Below, piece by piece: positions 1 through 8,739 of a DNA stretch of 64,000 nucleotides (its first letter is position 1; the number at the start of each line of letters is the position of its first letter). The DNA comes from Porphyromonas sp. (GTDB taxonomy: Bacteria; Bacteroidota; Bacteroidia; Bacteroidales; Porphyromonadaceae), in NCBI GenBank assembly GCA_022772085.1, contig JALFBN010000007.1:124001-188000 (forward strand), in the 5' to 3' direction. Below the pieces are notes generated by a model, which saw only the letters and a list, made by a program, of their open reading frames with translations, made no database searches and was not told the origin of the DNA. Both the position numbers and the translations under genes were made by a program.

Positions 1-2535
1 ATCCTTCGATTTGAGAAGTTCGGAGTAGTGTATTGGCGTATCAAATACAAGAGAGGTCGTGAGATAGAGTGTCCGGATGGAGAGGTTAAAGTCTTGGCTT
101 CTTGTCTGGACAATAAGATGGCAAAAAATGTATTTGCCTATGTACGGAGCATTGCAGCTATAAACCCTCTCGGGAAAGAAAATAGTCAGGGCATTCTTTC
201 GAAGATATATGAAACAATTGATTTTATTGATGATAGAGCTGCTGTTGCCGGTTACCTTAATCCTAAGGAATATCCCATAAAGAGTTTGAAACACAAGGGG
301 CTGATCTATCCTTTTGGTTTAAATGCAAGTCAGAAGAAGGCCGTAGAGAGAGCTTTTGAACACCAAATAAGTATAGTACAAGGTCCTCCAGGGACGGGCA
401 AAACGCAGACAATCCTCAATGTTATAGCCAATATCGTACGGATGGGTAAGACGATTATGGTTGTCTCCAACAATAACTCCGCCACGGTTAATATCCAAGA
501 GAAGCTGGAGAGGTATGGATTCTCTTTTATCGTAGCCGGTCTAGGGAGTAACGAAAACAAAGTAAAGTTTATTCTCAATCAGCCATCTGTTCCTGTTGAT
601 CTATACTCTTGGAAAAGCCCTCACGAAGAGTGCTCTCGCCGAGAGAAAGAATTGCATGCTGCTCTACAGAAACTCGATACAGTGTTTGCCTTGCAAAATG
701 AACAGGCAGAACTGAGACAGCAACAGAAAGCGATTGCTTTGGAGTGGAAGCACTTTTGTCGCAAATATGATATAGAGGAAGAGGCTTCGGTGGAGAGAGT
801 GATAAATTCTTCTCGTCTTATGCGATTATGGCTTCAATGCCAGCTGGTATCCAAAGAAGATGCTCACATTACCAATAAATTCTCTGCCACGTTCAAGCGT
901 CGAATGAAGAGACTTTGGTTGTACATTGAGTGTCGGTATCTGTTAAGACTTCAGCATAAATTTTCAGAGGATAGCCTTGTCCCTCTTGAATTCGAATTGC
1001 AAAAACTCTATTATCAGAACTATCGTAGAGAAATAGATTTTCGACTGAATGAAATAGCAAAAGAGTTGGCTTTATATGATGCTAAGGATCTGATGGAAAT
1101 GGTGTCCGAAGAATCCATGACCCTTTTTAGAGCGTCTCTCTATGATAAGTACCAGAAGAGTGTGCGAGGTCAATTCTCCATAGAAACATTGGAAACTAGT
1201 GGATCCTCTTTTCTGGAGCAATACCCTGTGGTCCTTAGTACTGCCTTTTCAGCCCGTAATAATCTCTTTGGCGATGTACTGTATGACTATGTGATAATGG
1301 ACGAGGCCTCGCAAATTTCGATAGATACGGCAGTATTGGCATTGTCATGTGCCAAAAATGCCCTAATCGTGGGAGATGCATTACAACTTCCTAACGTGGT
1401 GACTGCCGAAGATCAGGAGATGATGGATATTGTCACGAAGGAATACAAAGTGCCCTTTGGCTATGATTGTGCCAAGAATAGCTTCTTACAGTCTATTTGC
1501 TCCATTATGAAAGAGATCCCTCAAACGCTTCTCCGAGAGCATTATCGCTGCCATCCTCGAATTATAAACTTCTGCAATCAAAAGTTCTATGGAGGCAATC
1601 TGATTATAATGACAGAAGACAAGGGAGAGCCCGATGTTCTCTGCGCTTTTAGAACCGTTAAGGGCAATCATGCTGTGGATCACTACAACCAAAGAGAAAT
1701 AGATGTGGTGAAACACGAAGTTTTACCCACTCTTAATGATTTTAAAAGCATAGGGATAATTTCTCCTTACAATCGACAGGTTGATGAGTTCTTAGATCAA
1801 ATTCCGAACGTTGAAACTGCTACAGTTCATAAGTATCAAGGGCGAGAGAAAGATGCCATTATAATGAGTGTTGTGGATAATGAGATAACGTCATTTGCAG
1901 ACGACCCCAACCTCCTTAATGTTGCAGTCTCACGAGCTAAAAAGAAGTTTTGCCTTATAGTTACGGGTAACGAACAATCTGCTCATAGGAATATCTTGGA
2001 TTTATTGGATTACATCAGCTACAATAATTGTACAATTACGGAGAGTAAGGTTGCATCTATATTCGATAACCTATATGAGCAGTATACCAAGCAACGTATA
2101 GAGTTCCTAAAGAGCCAATCTCAAATTTCGAAGTATGCGTCGGAAAACCTTACCTATTCTGCCATTTGTAAAGTCGTAGGGTCTAATGATCGCTTCTCAT
2201 ACCTCAAAGTACTCTGCCATGTCCCGTTGCGACAAATTATAGAAGATACCTCTTTGATGACTCCCGAAGAACTCCGATATGCAGGGAATTACAGTACTCA
2301 TGTGGATTTTCTTCTTGTACATAGAGCGACCAAGAAGCCCTTCTTGGTGATAGAAACAGATGGCTATTCTTACCACAACGATGCGACCTCTCAGCGCAAG
2401 CGAGACGAACTGAAAGATCATATTCTCCAATGTTATATGATCCCTCTACTGAGATTATCTACGAAGGGGAGCCGTGAAGAGGAGCGGATCGAGGAAAAAT
2501 TGATAGAAATACAAGAGCAATCCATGTGTAGCTAA
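1..2535 (+). CDS. SF1 helicase with C-terminal nuclease-like domain (5' end outside window)
   Basis: Predicted ATP-dependent nucleic-acid helicase fused to an endonuclease-like domain. The frame is open from base 1, so the GTG at 28 is not a convincing start and the N-terminus lies outside the window. Counting from that GTG, Walker A GPPGTGKT is near residues 119-126, the DEAS motif II near 425, EHYRCHP near 510, HKYQGRE near 610 and the motif VI-like NVAVSRAKK near 630. This is a UvrD/Upf1-like superfamily-1 set. The C-terminal 70 residues carry VDFLLV, then VIETDG, a following histidine and an RxxRDELKD helix, which resembles DUF2726/DUF559 restriction-like nucleases. Such fusions are common among defence or repair proteins, but no partner gene is visible downstream. 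Helicase assignment is firm; the role is open. Confidence 0.85.
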   Translation: MLRFEKFGVVYWRIKYKRGREIECPDGEVKVLASCLDNKMAKNVFAYVRSIAAINPLGKENSQGILSKIYETIDFIDDRAAVAGYLNPKEYPIKSLKHKGLIYPFGLNASQKKAVERAFEHQISIVQGPPGTGKTQTILNVIANIVRMGKTIMVVSNNNSATVNIQEKLERYGFSFIVAGLGSNENKVKFILNQPSVPVDLYSWKSPHEECSRREKELHAALQKLDTVFALQNEQAELRQQQKAIALEWKHFCRKYDIEEEASVERVINSSRLMRLWLQCQLVSKEDAHITNKFSATFKRRMKRLWLYIECRYLLRLQHKFSEDSLVPLEFELQKLYYQNYRREIDFRLNEIAKELALYDAKDLMEMVSEESMTLFRASLYDKYQKSVRGQFSIETLETSGSSFLEQYPVVLSTAFSARNNLFGDVLYDYVIMDEASQISIDTAVLALSCAKNALIVGDALQLPNVVTAEDQEMMDIVTKEYKVPFGYDCAKNSFLQSICSIMKEIPQTLLREHYRCHPRIINFCNQKFYGGNLIIMTEDKGEPDVLCAFRTVKGNHAVDHYNQREIDVVKHEVLPTLNDFKSIGIISPYNRQVDEFLDQIPNVETATVHKYQGREKDAIIMSVVDNEITSFADDPNLLNVAVSRAKKKFCLIVTGNEQSAHRNILDLLDYISYNNCTITESKVASIFDNLYEQYTKQRIEFLKSQSQISKYASENLTYSAICKVVGSNDRFSYLKVLCHVPLRQIIEDTSLMTPEELRYAGNYSTHVDFLLVHRATKKPFLVIETDGYSYHNDATSQRKRDELKDHILQCYMIPLLRLSTKGSREEERIEEKLIEIQEQSMCS

Positions 2536-2888
2536 AATGACCTTTATCCGTGTCTGACGGAAAAAAGGGGATCTCCGTGGATCTATATTTTCCTGCGCTA
2601 CACTTTCTAATGTATAGGGCAACACTTTGAAAAGTTTAGGGCTGTATTTTTATGCCTCTTGCCCGATGGGTTTTCGGTTACTTAGATCCATATATTATAG
2701 ATTTCGGTCATGAAATGGTGCTCAAACAAAAAAAAAGCCTACCTTTGTTCCCCGTAAAGGGGGTGGCAATGAATCGGTCCATCGGAAGTGTGAGCTGATT
2801 TAGTGTGATCCCCTAAAGTGTATTCAATTGGTATGGAGCCCTCTCTGCTGCGGCCAATTTTTGTGTGGAATAAGAATTACGTAACGAT
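2536..2888. other. Intergenic region with a candidate promoter
   Basis: This 353-base gap holds no convincing ORF. A short CCGT-loop-ACGG hairpin followed by six A residues lies just after the helicase stop and is too weak to call a terminator. The main signal is the -7 box at 2740-2747. I see no tRNA or other structural RNA. Confidence 0.5.
2740..2747 (+). promoter_or_regulatory. Bacteroidota -7 promoter box (TACCTTTG)
   Basis: TACCTTTG is an exact match to the TAnnTTTG -7 consensus and lies about 140 bases before the DUF3575 gene. No clear TTG at the -33 position is seen. It is the best candidate promoter for the DUF3575/DUF3868 pair. Confidence 0.5.
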
Positions 2889-3482
2889 ATGAAGAAAAGA
2901 ATTATTACCTTGCTTTTTGCCCTGCTCGTGCCTTGTGCGCTCTCTGCACAGAAAGTGGCCTTAAAGACCAATTTGCTGCACTGGGCTACCGTGACTCCCA
3001 ACTTGGCTCTTGAAATAGGCCTTGGTAGTCGTACAACTTTAGATCTATATGGAGCCTTCAATAGCTTTGATCTTATGAAAGATAACACGAAATGGCATCA
3101 CTGGTTGGCTCAACCCGAATTGCGTTATTGGACTTGCGAAAAGTTCGATGGCTTCTTTATCGGACTTCACGCCATGGGAGGCCAATTCAATATAGGCGGT
3201 CTCAAACTACCCCCTTTGGCTTATATGTGGAATGAAAACATGATTAAAGAACTTCCCGAATTCCGCTATCAAGGTTGGTATCTCGGGGGAGGTCTTAGTG
3301 TGGGTTACCAATGGATCTTGAGTAATCATTGGAACTTCGAGGCAAGTCTTGGCGGTGGTTATAATCACTTGTGGTATGACAAATTCAAGAAGGAAAAGTG
3401 TGGGCCCCTATGTGGTGAGGGGCAAACCAATTACCTTGGTATCACGAAGGCAACCCTCTCTCTAGTCTATCTCTTTGATTGA
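2889..3482 (+). CDS. DUF3575 family outer-membrane protein
   Basis: Predicted exported beta-rich envelope protein of 197 residues. A clear signal peptide (MKKRIITLLFALLVPCALSAQ) is followed by the typical DUF3575 opening with KTNLLHWATVTPNLALEIGLG. Repeated aromatic/glycine strands such as GWYLGGGLSVGYQW suggest a small outer-membrane barrel. DUF3575 proteins of Bacteroidota often sit beside DUF3868 proteins and Mfa/Fim-type fimbrillin genes, and the next gene is indeed DUF3868-like. No fimbrillin follows here. The start is supported by the signal peptide beginning directly at this ATG. Family call is good; the molecular role is unknown. Confidence 0.8.
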   Translation: MKKRIITLLFALLVPCALSAQKVALKTNLLHWATVTPNLALEIGLGSRTTLDLYGAFNSFDLMKDNTKWHHWLAQPELRYWTCEKFDGFFIGLHAMGGQFNIGGLKLPPLAYMWNENMIKELPEFRYQGWYLGGGLSVGYQWILSNHWNFEASLGGGYNHLWYDKFKKEKCGPLCGEGQTNYLGITKATLSLVYLFD

Positions 3483-3529
3483 TCTTCTCCGTATTATTAG
3501 CTGTAACCCTTATAGATAGAGTAACTACA

Positions 3530-5002
3530 ATGAAACTAAATAAATTATTTCTCCTTCCCCTCTTGCTCCTTAGTCTGCAAGTAGCGACTGCTCAGGAGAC
3601 TTTGTCGCGTCGTTATCAGAATCTGAAAATCTCTCGTGTTAAGGATTCTTTGGGTAAGATCCGCGCTCTGAAGATTGACTTCGATATTGATCCTAAGACG
3701 ATTTCTGATCTTAAATCCACCGAAATGCTCTTTATTGCTCCCCAACTCATGGGGGCCAATGAGAAAGAGCAGTTGAACCTGCCCTCTGTGATGCTTGCAG
3801 GTAACAATAAATATCTGACTACACGTCGTAAGATAGCTTTTGGTAATGCCAAAGATCGCTTTAATGCACCCTCTAAGTTGATCCGCCTCAAGGATCTCAA
3901 GGGAGAGATCGTACATTATTCTGAGGAGGTGCCTTTTGAAGAATGGATGCGCAAAGCAAACTTTGGAGTCTCCGAGGAGCGTTTCGGCTGTGCAAGCTGT
4001 CAGCAGGAGGGTGTTACACCCTACATTTTCAGTAAGGTATTTGAAGATCCTTACAAGCCTCAGTACAAGAACCTCTATATCAAGCCTGCGGTGGAAGCTG
4101 TAAAGCATCGTGCCGATCGCCAAGAGGCAAAGTTCAACTTCAAAGTTGCCCGTCACGAACTCTTAAAAGACTTTGGTAACAATGCCGCTGAGTTCAAGCG
4201 TGTGGATGAGTTTATCAAGGGTTTCATCAATGACAAGAATCTCAATGTAAGTGACTTTGCCATCGATGGTTATGCATCACCCGAAGGCGAATTCCAAAGC
4301 AACATCATCCTTTCAAAGAATCGTGCTTATGCCTTTGCGAAATATCTTCAAGATACCTACAAGATCTCTCCCAACCGTATGAAAGTGAATTGGCATGGTG
4401 AGGACTGGGATGGCTTGCGCAAGGCCGTTGCCGAAAGTGCATTGAGCAATAAGCAACAAATCATTGACATTATTGACAAGAACAATACAGATCTCAAACG
4501 TGAGGCTGCAATTCGTGCACTGGATGGTGGCGCTACGTACAACAAATTGCTTCAAGAGTTTTATCCTCCCCTTCGTCGCAACGTGTACAGCGTAAGTTAC
4601 GTTGTGAAGAGTTTTAGCTTGGAGGAGGCATTGCAGGTTTATCGCACGAAGCCCGGTCAGCTCAGCTTGGAAGAACTTTTCCACGTAGCCAATACCTATG
4701 AAAAGGGTAGCGAGAACTTTATTGGAGTATTTGAGACTGCTGTGGCTCTCTTCCCCAACGATCCTATCGCTAACCTCAATGTTGGTTCTGCGTTGCTCGA
4801 GAGCGGTTTGGCTGAAAAGGCTATCAAGCACCTACGTAAGGCAAGCGATGCGCCTGAGACCAATAATAACTTGGGTATTGCTTACTCGCAGATGGGGGAT
4901 TACAAGCAGGCTCGTACTTACTTTGAAAAGGCCGTTAAAGCTGGCTGTAAAGAGGCTCAAGATAACTTGATCGAGCTGAACAAATTGGAGTCTTCACTCT
5001 AA
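3530..5002 (+). CDS. DUF3868 / OmpA-like protein with C-terminal TPRs
   Basis: Predicted envelope protein of 490 residues. I place the start at the ATG at 3530 because it opens a signal peptide (MKLNKLFLLPLLLLSLQVATA); the longer frame begins at a TTG inside the previous stop region. The N-terminal 200 residues look like DUF3868. The middle has an OmpA-like peptidoglycan-binding segment around FAIDGYASPEGEFQSN and LSKNRAYAFAKYL. The C-terminus has tetratricopeptide repeats (NLGIAYSQMGDYKQARTYF). It probably links the outer membrane or a surface fibre to peptidoglycan. It is likely cotranscribed with the DUF3575 gene 47 bases upstream. A strong hairpin terminator follows at 5094. Confidence 0.78.
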   Translation: MKLNKLFLLPLLLLSLQVATAQETLSRRYQNLKISRVKDSLGKIRALKIDFDIDPKTISDLKSTEMLFIAPQLMGANEKEQLNLPSVMLAGNNKYLTTRRKIAFGNAKDRFNAPSKLIRLKDLKGEIVHYSEEVPFEEWMRKANFGVSEERFGCASCQQEGVTPYIFSKVFEDPYKPQYKNLYIKPAVEAVKHRADRQEAKFNFKVARHELLKDFGNNAAEFKRVDEFIKGFINDKNLNVSDFAIDGYASPEGEFQSNIILSKNRAYAFAKYLQDTYKISPNRMKVNWHGEDWDGLRKAVAESALSNKQQIIDIIDKNNTDLKREAAIRALDGGATYNKLLQEFYPPLRRNVYSVSYVVKSFSLEEALQVYRTKPGQLSLEELFHVANTYEKGSENFIGVFETAVALFPNDPIANLNVGSALLESGLAEKAIKHLRKASDAPETNNNLGIAYSQMGDYKQARTYFEKAVKAGCKEAQDNLIELNKLESSL

Positions 5003-5093
5003 AAAAGATTTCTTCTTCCTCTTCATAATTGAGGAGGGTAGGGCAGAGAGGTAGGAGACAAAGAGAGTCTCTTTCCTAAGTATCCCGATATGG

Positions 5094-5128
5094 GGGTTGT
5101 GGCTTTAGTGGTCACAACCCTTTTTTTT
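5094..5128 (+). terminator. Rho-independent terminator after the DUF3868 gene
   Basis: An 8-bp perfect stem, GGGTTGTG (5094-5101) with CACAACCC (5113-5120), is followed directly by eight T residues. It closes the DUF3575/DUF3868 unit. Confidence 0.9.
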
Positions 5129-5400
5129 ACTTTTTGTTGAGAGCCCTCAAGATGAGTATGGCATTATTCAATTATAGAGGTGTTTTAGATCTATAGACTT
5201 GTTATGTTAATGTTGTGCTTGATTTGTCTGTTTTGAATTCTATTGTGAATTTGTGTTTGTGTTATGTGGTACGGATTATCTTGGTACTATATTGTATGAT
5301 TTGGCGTTTAATTCTTTCTTTTTGATAAGTGTATATGGCATATTTAATAGTTCTGTTTGAAAATTCTCAATTGTATATTTGCGTGTTTTCATGAATATTG
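5129..5400. other. T-rich AT island upstream of the SusC promoter
   Basis: About 270 bases without a gene, strongly T-rich on the plus strand and clearly lower in GC than the flanking genes. It holds runs such as TTTGATAAG and two TATATTTG elements near its end. No ORF of note is present. Its position before a SusC/SusD operon suggests a regulatory or regulator-binding region, or an unrecognised small RNA. Confidence 0.45.
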
Positions 5401-5408
5401 TATATTTG
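5378..5408 (+). promoter_or_regulatory. Promoter for the SusC/SusD operon
   Basis: A TTTG at 5378-5381 and an exact TAnnTTTG box (TATATTTG, 5401-5408) are separated by 19 bases, the ideal Bacteroidota -33/-7 arrangement. A second TATATTTG at 5374-5381 overlaps the -33 element. Transcription would start near 5415, giving a leader of about 180 bases before SusC. Confidence 0.75.
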
Positions 5409-5492
5409 CAATGAGAATAATTTTTATAGGAAGAATAGAGCATATTTAGTTTCCGGAGGAAAAGGACGCTTCAACTTACAGACCTAGTGTAA

Positions 5493-5521
5493 AAAGAGCA
5501 TGTAGCCGTGAGATGCTCTTT
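5493..5521 (+). promoter_or_regulatory. Hairpin in the SusC mRNA leader
   Basis: A 9-bp perfect inverted repeat, AAAGAGCAT (5493-5501) and ATGCTCTTT (5513-5521), with an 11-base loop, lies in the untranslated leader 76 bases before SusC. It is followed by a C-rich stretch, not by T residues, so it is not a normal terminator. It could stabilise the leader or be a target for RNA-level control. I do not recognise a known riboswitch. Confidence 0.6.
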
Positions 5522-5597
5522 GCAAAGCCCCCCCCTCGAAGGATATGCCCCTAGTGAAAAGAATAATAGATAGAATCTAACTTAATAGAGAAAGAGT

Positions 5598-8500
5598 ATG
5601 AAAAAGTTTGTGTTACTATTAACTGCACTGCTTGTTTCAGTGAGTTTAGCGATGGCTCAATCAAGAGTCGTCAAAGGTGTGGTCACATCCGCAGAAGATG
5701 GAGAGCCTGTTATTGGGGCTTCTGTCGTCCTCAAAACGGATAAGACCCGAGGCACCACAACGGATTTTGACGGCAAGTTCCGTTTGGAAGTGCCGGCTTC
5801 AGCCAAAACTCTCCTAGTTAGCTTTATGGGGATGAAGACGGAAGAAGTTGCTATTACCTCTGGCGACTTAAAAATTGTGCTTTCTTCTGATTCAAAGGTT
5901 ATGGAAGAGGTCATAGTAACGGGCTACTCCACAACCAGTAAAAAGGCATTTACCGGAGCTGCTAGTTCCGTAGGTAGTGAAACGGTAAAGGCTAAGTTTG
6001 ATGCGAACCCCATCAACGCCCTCAATGGTAATGTCCCGGGGCTTCAGATGAGTCAGGCCAGCGGTCAACCCGGAGCTCCCACGACCATCTTCGTTCGTGG
6101 GCGTAATTCGATCAACTCCGGGACACAACCTCTCTATGTTATCGATGGTGTGCCTTTGGAAACCAGCGTTATGGGTACTCGTGTTAGGGAAGGTGCAGAG
6201 CTCTCTCCCCTCTCTACGCTCAATGCCGATGATATTCAGTCGATCACCGTGTTAAAGGATGCTACGGCTACCTCCATCTACGGAGCTCGTGCTGCCAATG
6301 GTGTGATCGTGATTACGACCAAACGTGGGCGTGCCGGATTCAAAATGAACTTCTCTGCTCGCATGGGGGTCAGCAAGATGCCTAAGGGTATTAACGGCTA
6401 TCATCCCGTAGATGCAGCCACTTATAAAGATCTTGTCGTAGAAGGTATCCTCAATACGCACAAATATAGCTCCCTTGGTTTTTCTTCGATCTTTGATAAG
6501 ATCAATGAAAAGTACTCCTTAGGACTTACTCCCGATGCCGCAGGAGCTGCCGAATTCTTGGCTCTGTATACGGACATTCCCAATGTGGATGGTGCCGGCA
6601 CCGACTGGCTCAAAGAGGTAACTCGCTCGGGATTTCAACAAAACTATAATATCGATTTGAGTGGTGGTGGCGACACGCCTCGTTCTCCTCGTTACTTCGT
6701 TTCGTTTGATTATATGAATGATAAGGCTATCGTTCGAGGAAAAGACTTGGAACGTTATGCACTGCGTCTCAATTTGGATCAAGCTCCTTTTGACAACTTC
6801 TCCTACGGGATCAATACCTCATTCTCCATGACGACAACCAATATGGGTGCAGGTGGTGGTTATTTCTCCGATCCTATCACGCAGGCCTTCATGCAAAGCC
6901 CTATGTCTCCTGTGAAGGATGAAAAGGGGAATTGGAATTTCAAGACCATCAATGGATATAATCCCGTTGCTCAGCGCAGTGAATTTGGGGACCAAAACTT
7001 GGGTAAGCAATACCGCGTACTCTTCTCTCCTTATGCTACGCTTAAGTTCAACGATTGGCTCAGCTTTACCTCTCGCTTTGGTTTGGATGCCTATTATTTG
7101 GATGACTTCGGTTTTTGGTCTTTCCTCCAACCTCAAGGTAAGGATATGAATGGTATGGGTGAAAATGGACACTATCTCAATTTCTATACCTCCATCACTA
7201 ATACATTCAATATCAATAAGAGCTGGGGCGACCACCACCTTAATGCTTTGATTGGTCAAGAAGGGCAACGTACTTACTACAAATCCTCGTATCTCGCAGC
7301 AAGCAACTACTCTTCGGAGAGCCTCACGGACATTGTACTTGCCTCCGTGCCCTCTGATGCAAAATCATATCGTGATGAGCTTCGCCTTCTCAGCTTCCTC
7401 TCCAATGCAGAGTACAACTATGCCAATCGTTACTATGCTTCGGCCAGCTTCCGTTACGATGCCTCTTCTCGTTTCCACAAAAAGAATCGTTGGGCACCTT
7501 TCTGGTCCATTGGTGCCAAGTGGCGCATGAGCAATGAAGCGTTTATGGCTGATACCGAAGATTGGCTCAATGACCTTACTTTCCGTGCCAGCTACGGTAC
7601 ATCGGGGAATCAAGCCGTTGGGTCGGGGTGGTATGCCGGTCGCTCTCTTTACGACTTCGGTTATCCCTACAACAATCGTCCCGGTAGTCTCTTCCTCCAG
7701 TTCTCTAACCCTGACCTCAAGTGGGAGCAAACCGCGAAGTTTAACGTTGGCTTCGATACACGTCTATTCGATCTCTTGAGCATTGGTTTTGACTTCTATA
7801 ACCACGATACAAAAGACATGGTATTCGCAGTGCCCATCTCTGCTTCTGTGGGGCTTCCCTCTTACTATACCGGTGTTGCCTACTACAAAAACATTGGGGC
7901 TCTTAACAATAAGGGTGTCGAGTTTACAGTCGGTATTGATGCGATCAAAACCAAAGATGCACAGCTTACCTTTACGTTCAATGGCTCACACAACAAGAAT
8001 ACCGTTGTGAAGTTGAGCAATGAAAACGATATAAACAATGGTTCTCAAATCATCAAGGTTGGTCATGATATTTATACCTTCTATCTCAAAGAGTGGGCAG
8101 GTGTTGATCCCCAAACAGGTGTAGGTACTTGGTACAAGGGTAAGGAAGGAAAGGAAATTACGACAAACTATAACGATGCCGGCGAACGCGTACTTGGTAA
8201 GGCAAGTCCCGACTTCCAAGGCGGATTCAAGACAGACTTCCGTTACAAGAGCTTCGATGCCTCCTTCCAATTGGGTTACTCAATCGGAGGTAAGATCTAT
8301 GGTAACCACCTTCGTTATGATGAACACGTAGGTAATGGTTTGGGAAACAATTACATCCAATACGTTGCTGATAATCGTTGGAAGCAACCCGGAGACAATG
8401 CCCTTGTGCCTATGATGGCCGATGATGCTTCGCTTCTTTGGAATCAATCTTCTTCTCGCTTCTTGATGGATGGTAGCTATCTCAAACTTCAAAATATTAT

Positions 8501-8705
8501 GTTGGGCTATACGATCCAAAGCAAATCATTCAAAAATATCGGTCTTAGCTCTATTCGCGTGTTCGTAAGCGGTGAAAATCTTTTCACTCTTGCTGCCAAA
8601 AACTATCGTGGCTTCGACCCCGCAAGTGTGGGTGCCAATGGTGTAGCTTGGTGGAACTATCCCGTTCCTACCCGCTTTACGGCCGGTGTTTCTCTTGGGT
8701 TCTGA
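5598..8705 (+). CDS. SusC/RagA family TonB-linked outer-membrane transporter
   Basis: Outer-membrane transporter barrel of 1035 residues that imports an oligomeric nutrient with its SusD lid, powered by TonB. The order is classic: signal peptide (about 1-21), carboxypeptidase-regulatory-like domain (about 24-105, with GEPVIGASVVLKTDKTRGTT and DFDGKFRLEV), TonB box and plug (EEVIVTGYS; PLYVIDGVPLE; SIYGARAANGVIVITTKRG), then a long barrel ending in an aromatic residue (GVSLGF). The partner SusD starts 34 bases after the stop. No glycosidase or sulfatase lies nearby, so the substrate cannot be read from context. RagAB of P. gingivalis takes up peptides, and a peptide substrate is plausible here too. 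Confidence 0.95.
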   Translation: MKKFVLLLTALLVSVSLAMAQSRVVKGVVTSAEDGEPVIGASVVLKTDKTRGTTTDFDGKFRLEVPASAKTLLVSFMGMKTEEVAITSGDLKIVLSSDSKVMEEVIVTGYSTTSKKAFTGAASSVGSETVKAKFDANPINALNGNVPGLQMSQASGQPGAPTTIFVRGRNSINSGTQPLYVIDGVPLETSVMGTRVREGAELSPLSTLNADDIQSITVLKDATATSIYGARAANGVIVITTKRGRAGFKMNFSARMGVSKMPKGINGYHPVDAATYKDLVVEGILNTHKYSSLGFSSIFDKINEKYSLGLTPDAAGAAEFLALYTDIPNVDGAGTDWLKEVTRSGFQQNYNIDLSGGGDTPRSPRYFVSFDYMNDKAIVRGKDLERYALRLNLDQAPFDNFSYGINTSFSMTTTNMGAGGGYFSDPITQAFMQSPMSPVKDEKGNWNFKTINGYNPVAQRSEFGDQNLGKQYRVLFSPYATLKFNDWLSFTSRFGLDAYYLDDFGFWSFLQPQGKDMNGMGENGHYLNFYTSITNTFNINKSWGDHHLNALIGQEGQRTYYKSSYLAASNYSSESLTDIVLASVPSDAKSYRDELRLLSFLSNAEYNYANRYYASASFRYDASSRFHKKNRWAPFWSIGAKWRMSNEAFMADTEDWLNDLTFRASYGTSGNQAVGSGWYAGRSLYDFGYPYNNRPGSLFLQFSNPDLKWEQTAKFNVGFDTRLFDLLSIGFDFYNHDTKDMVFAVPISASVGLPSYYTGVAYYKNIGALNNKGVEFTVGIDAIKTKDAQLTFTFNGSHNKNTVVKLSNENDINNGSQIIKVGHDIYTFYLKEWAGVDPQTGVGTWYKGKEGKEITTNYNDAGERVLGKASPDFQGGFKTDFRYKSFDASFQLGYSIGGKIYGNHLRYDEHVGNGLGNNYIQYVADNRWKQPGDNALVPMMADDASLLWNQSSSRFLMDGSYLKLQNIMLGYTIQSKSFKNIGLSSIRVFVSGENLFTLAAKNYRGFDPASVGANGVAWWNYPVPTRFTAGVSLGF

Positions 8706-8739
8706 TAGAGAGTATTCATTATCTAATAGACTATTCATT

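Noticed and set aside
3545..4156. A 203-codon minus-strand frame opposite the DUF3868 gene
   Set aside because: It lies wholly opposite a well-supported coding gene with signal peptide and OmpA/TPR motifs; it is a frame shadow.
5493..5521. Leader hairpin as a transcription terminator
   Set aside because: The 3' side is followed by GCAAAGCCCC and not by T residues, so it is listed as a leader structure instead.
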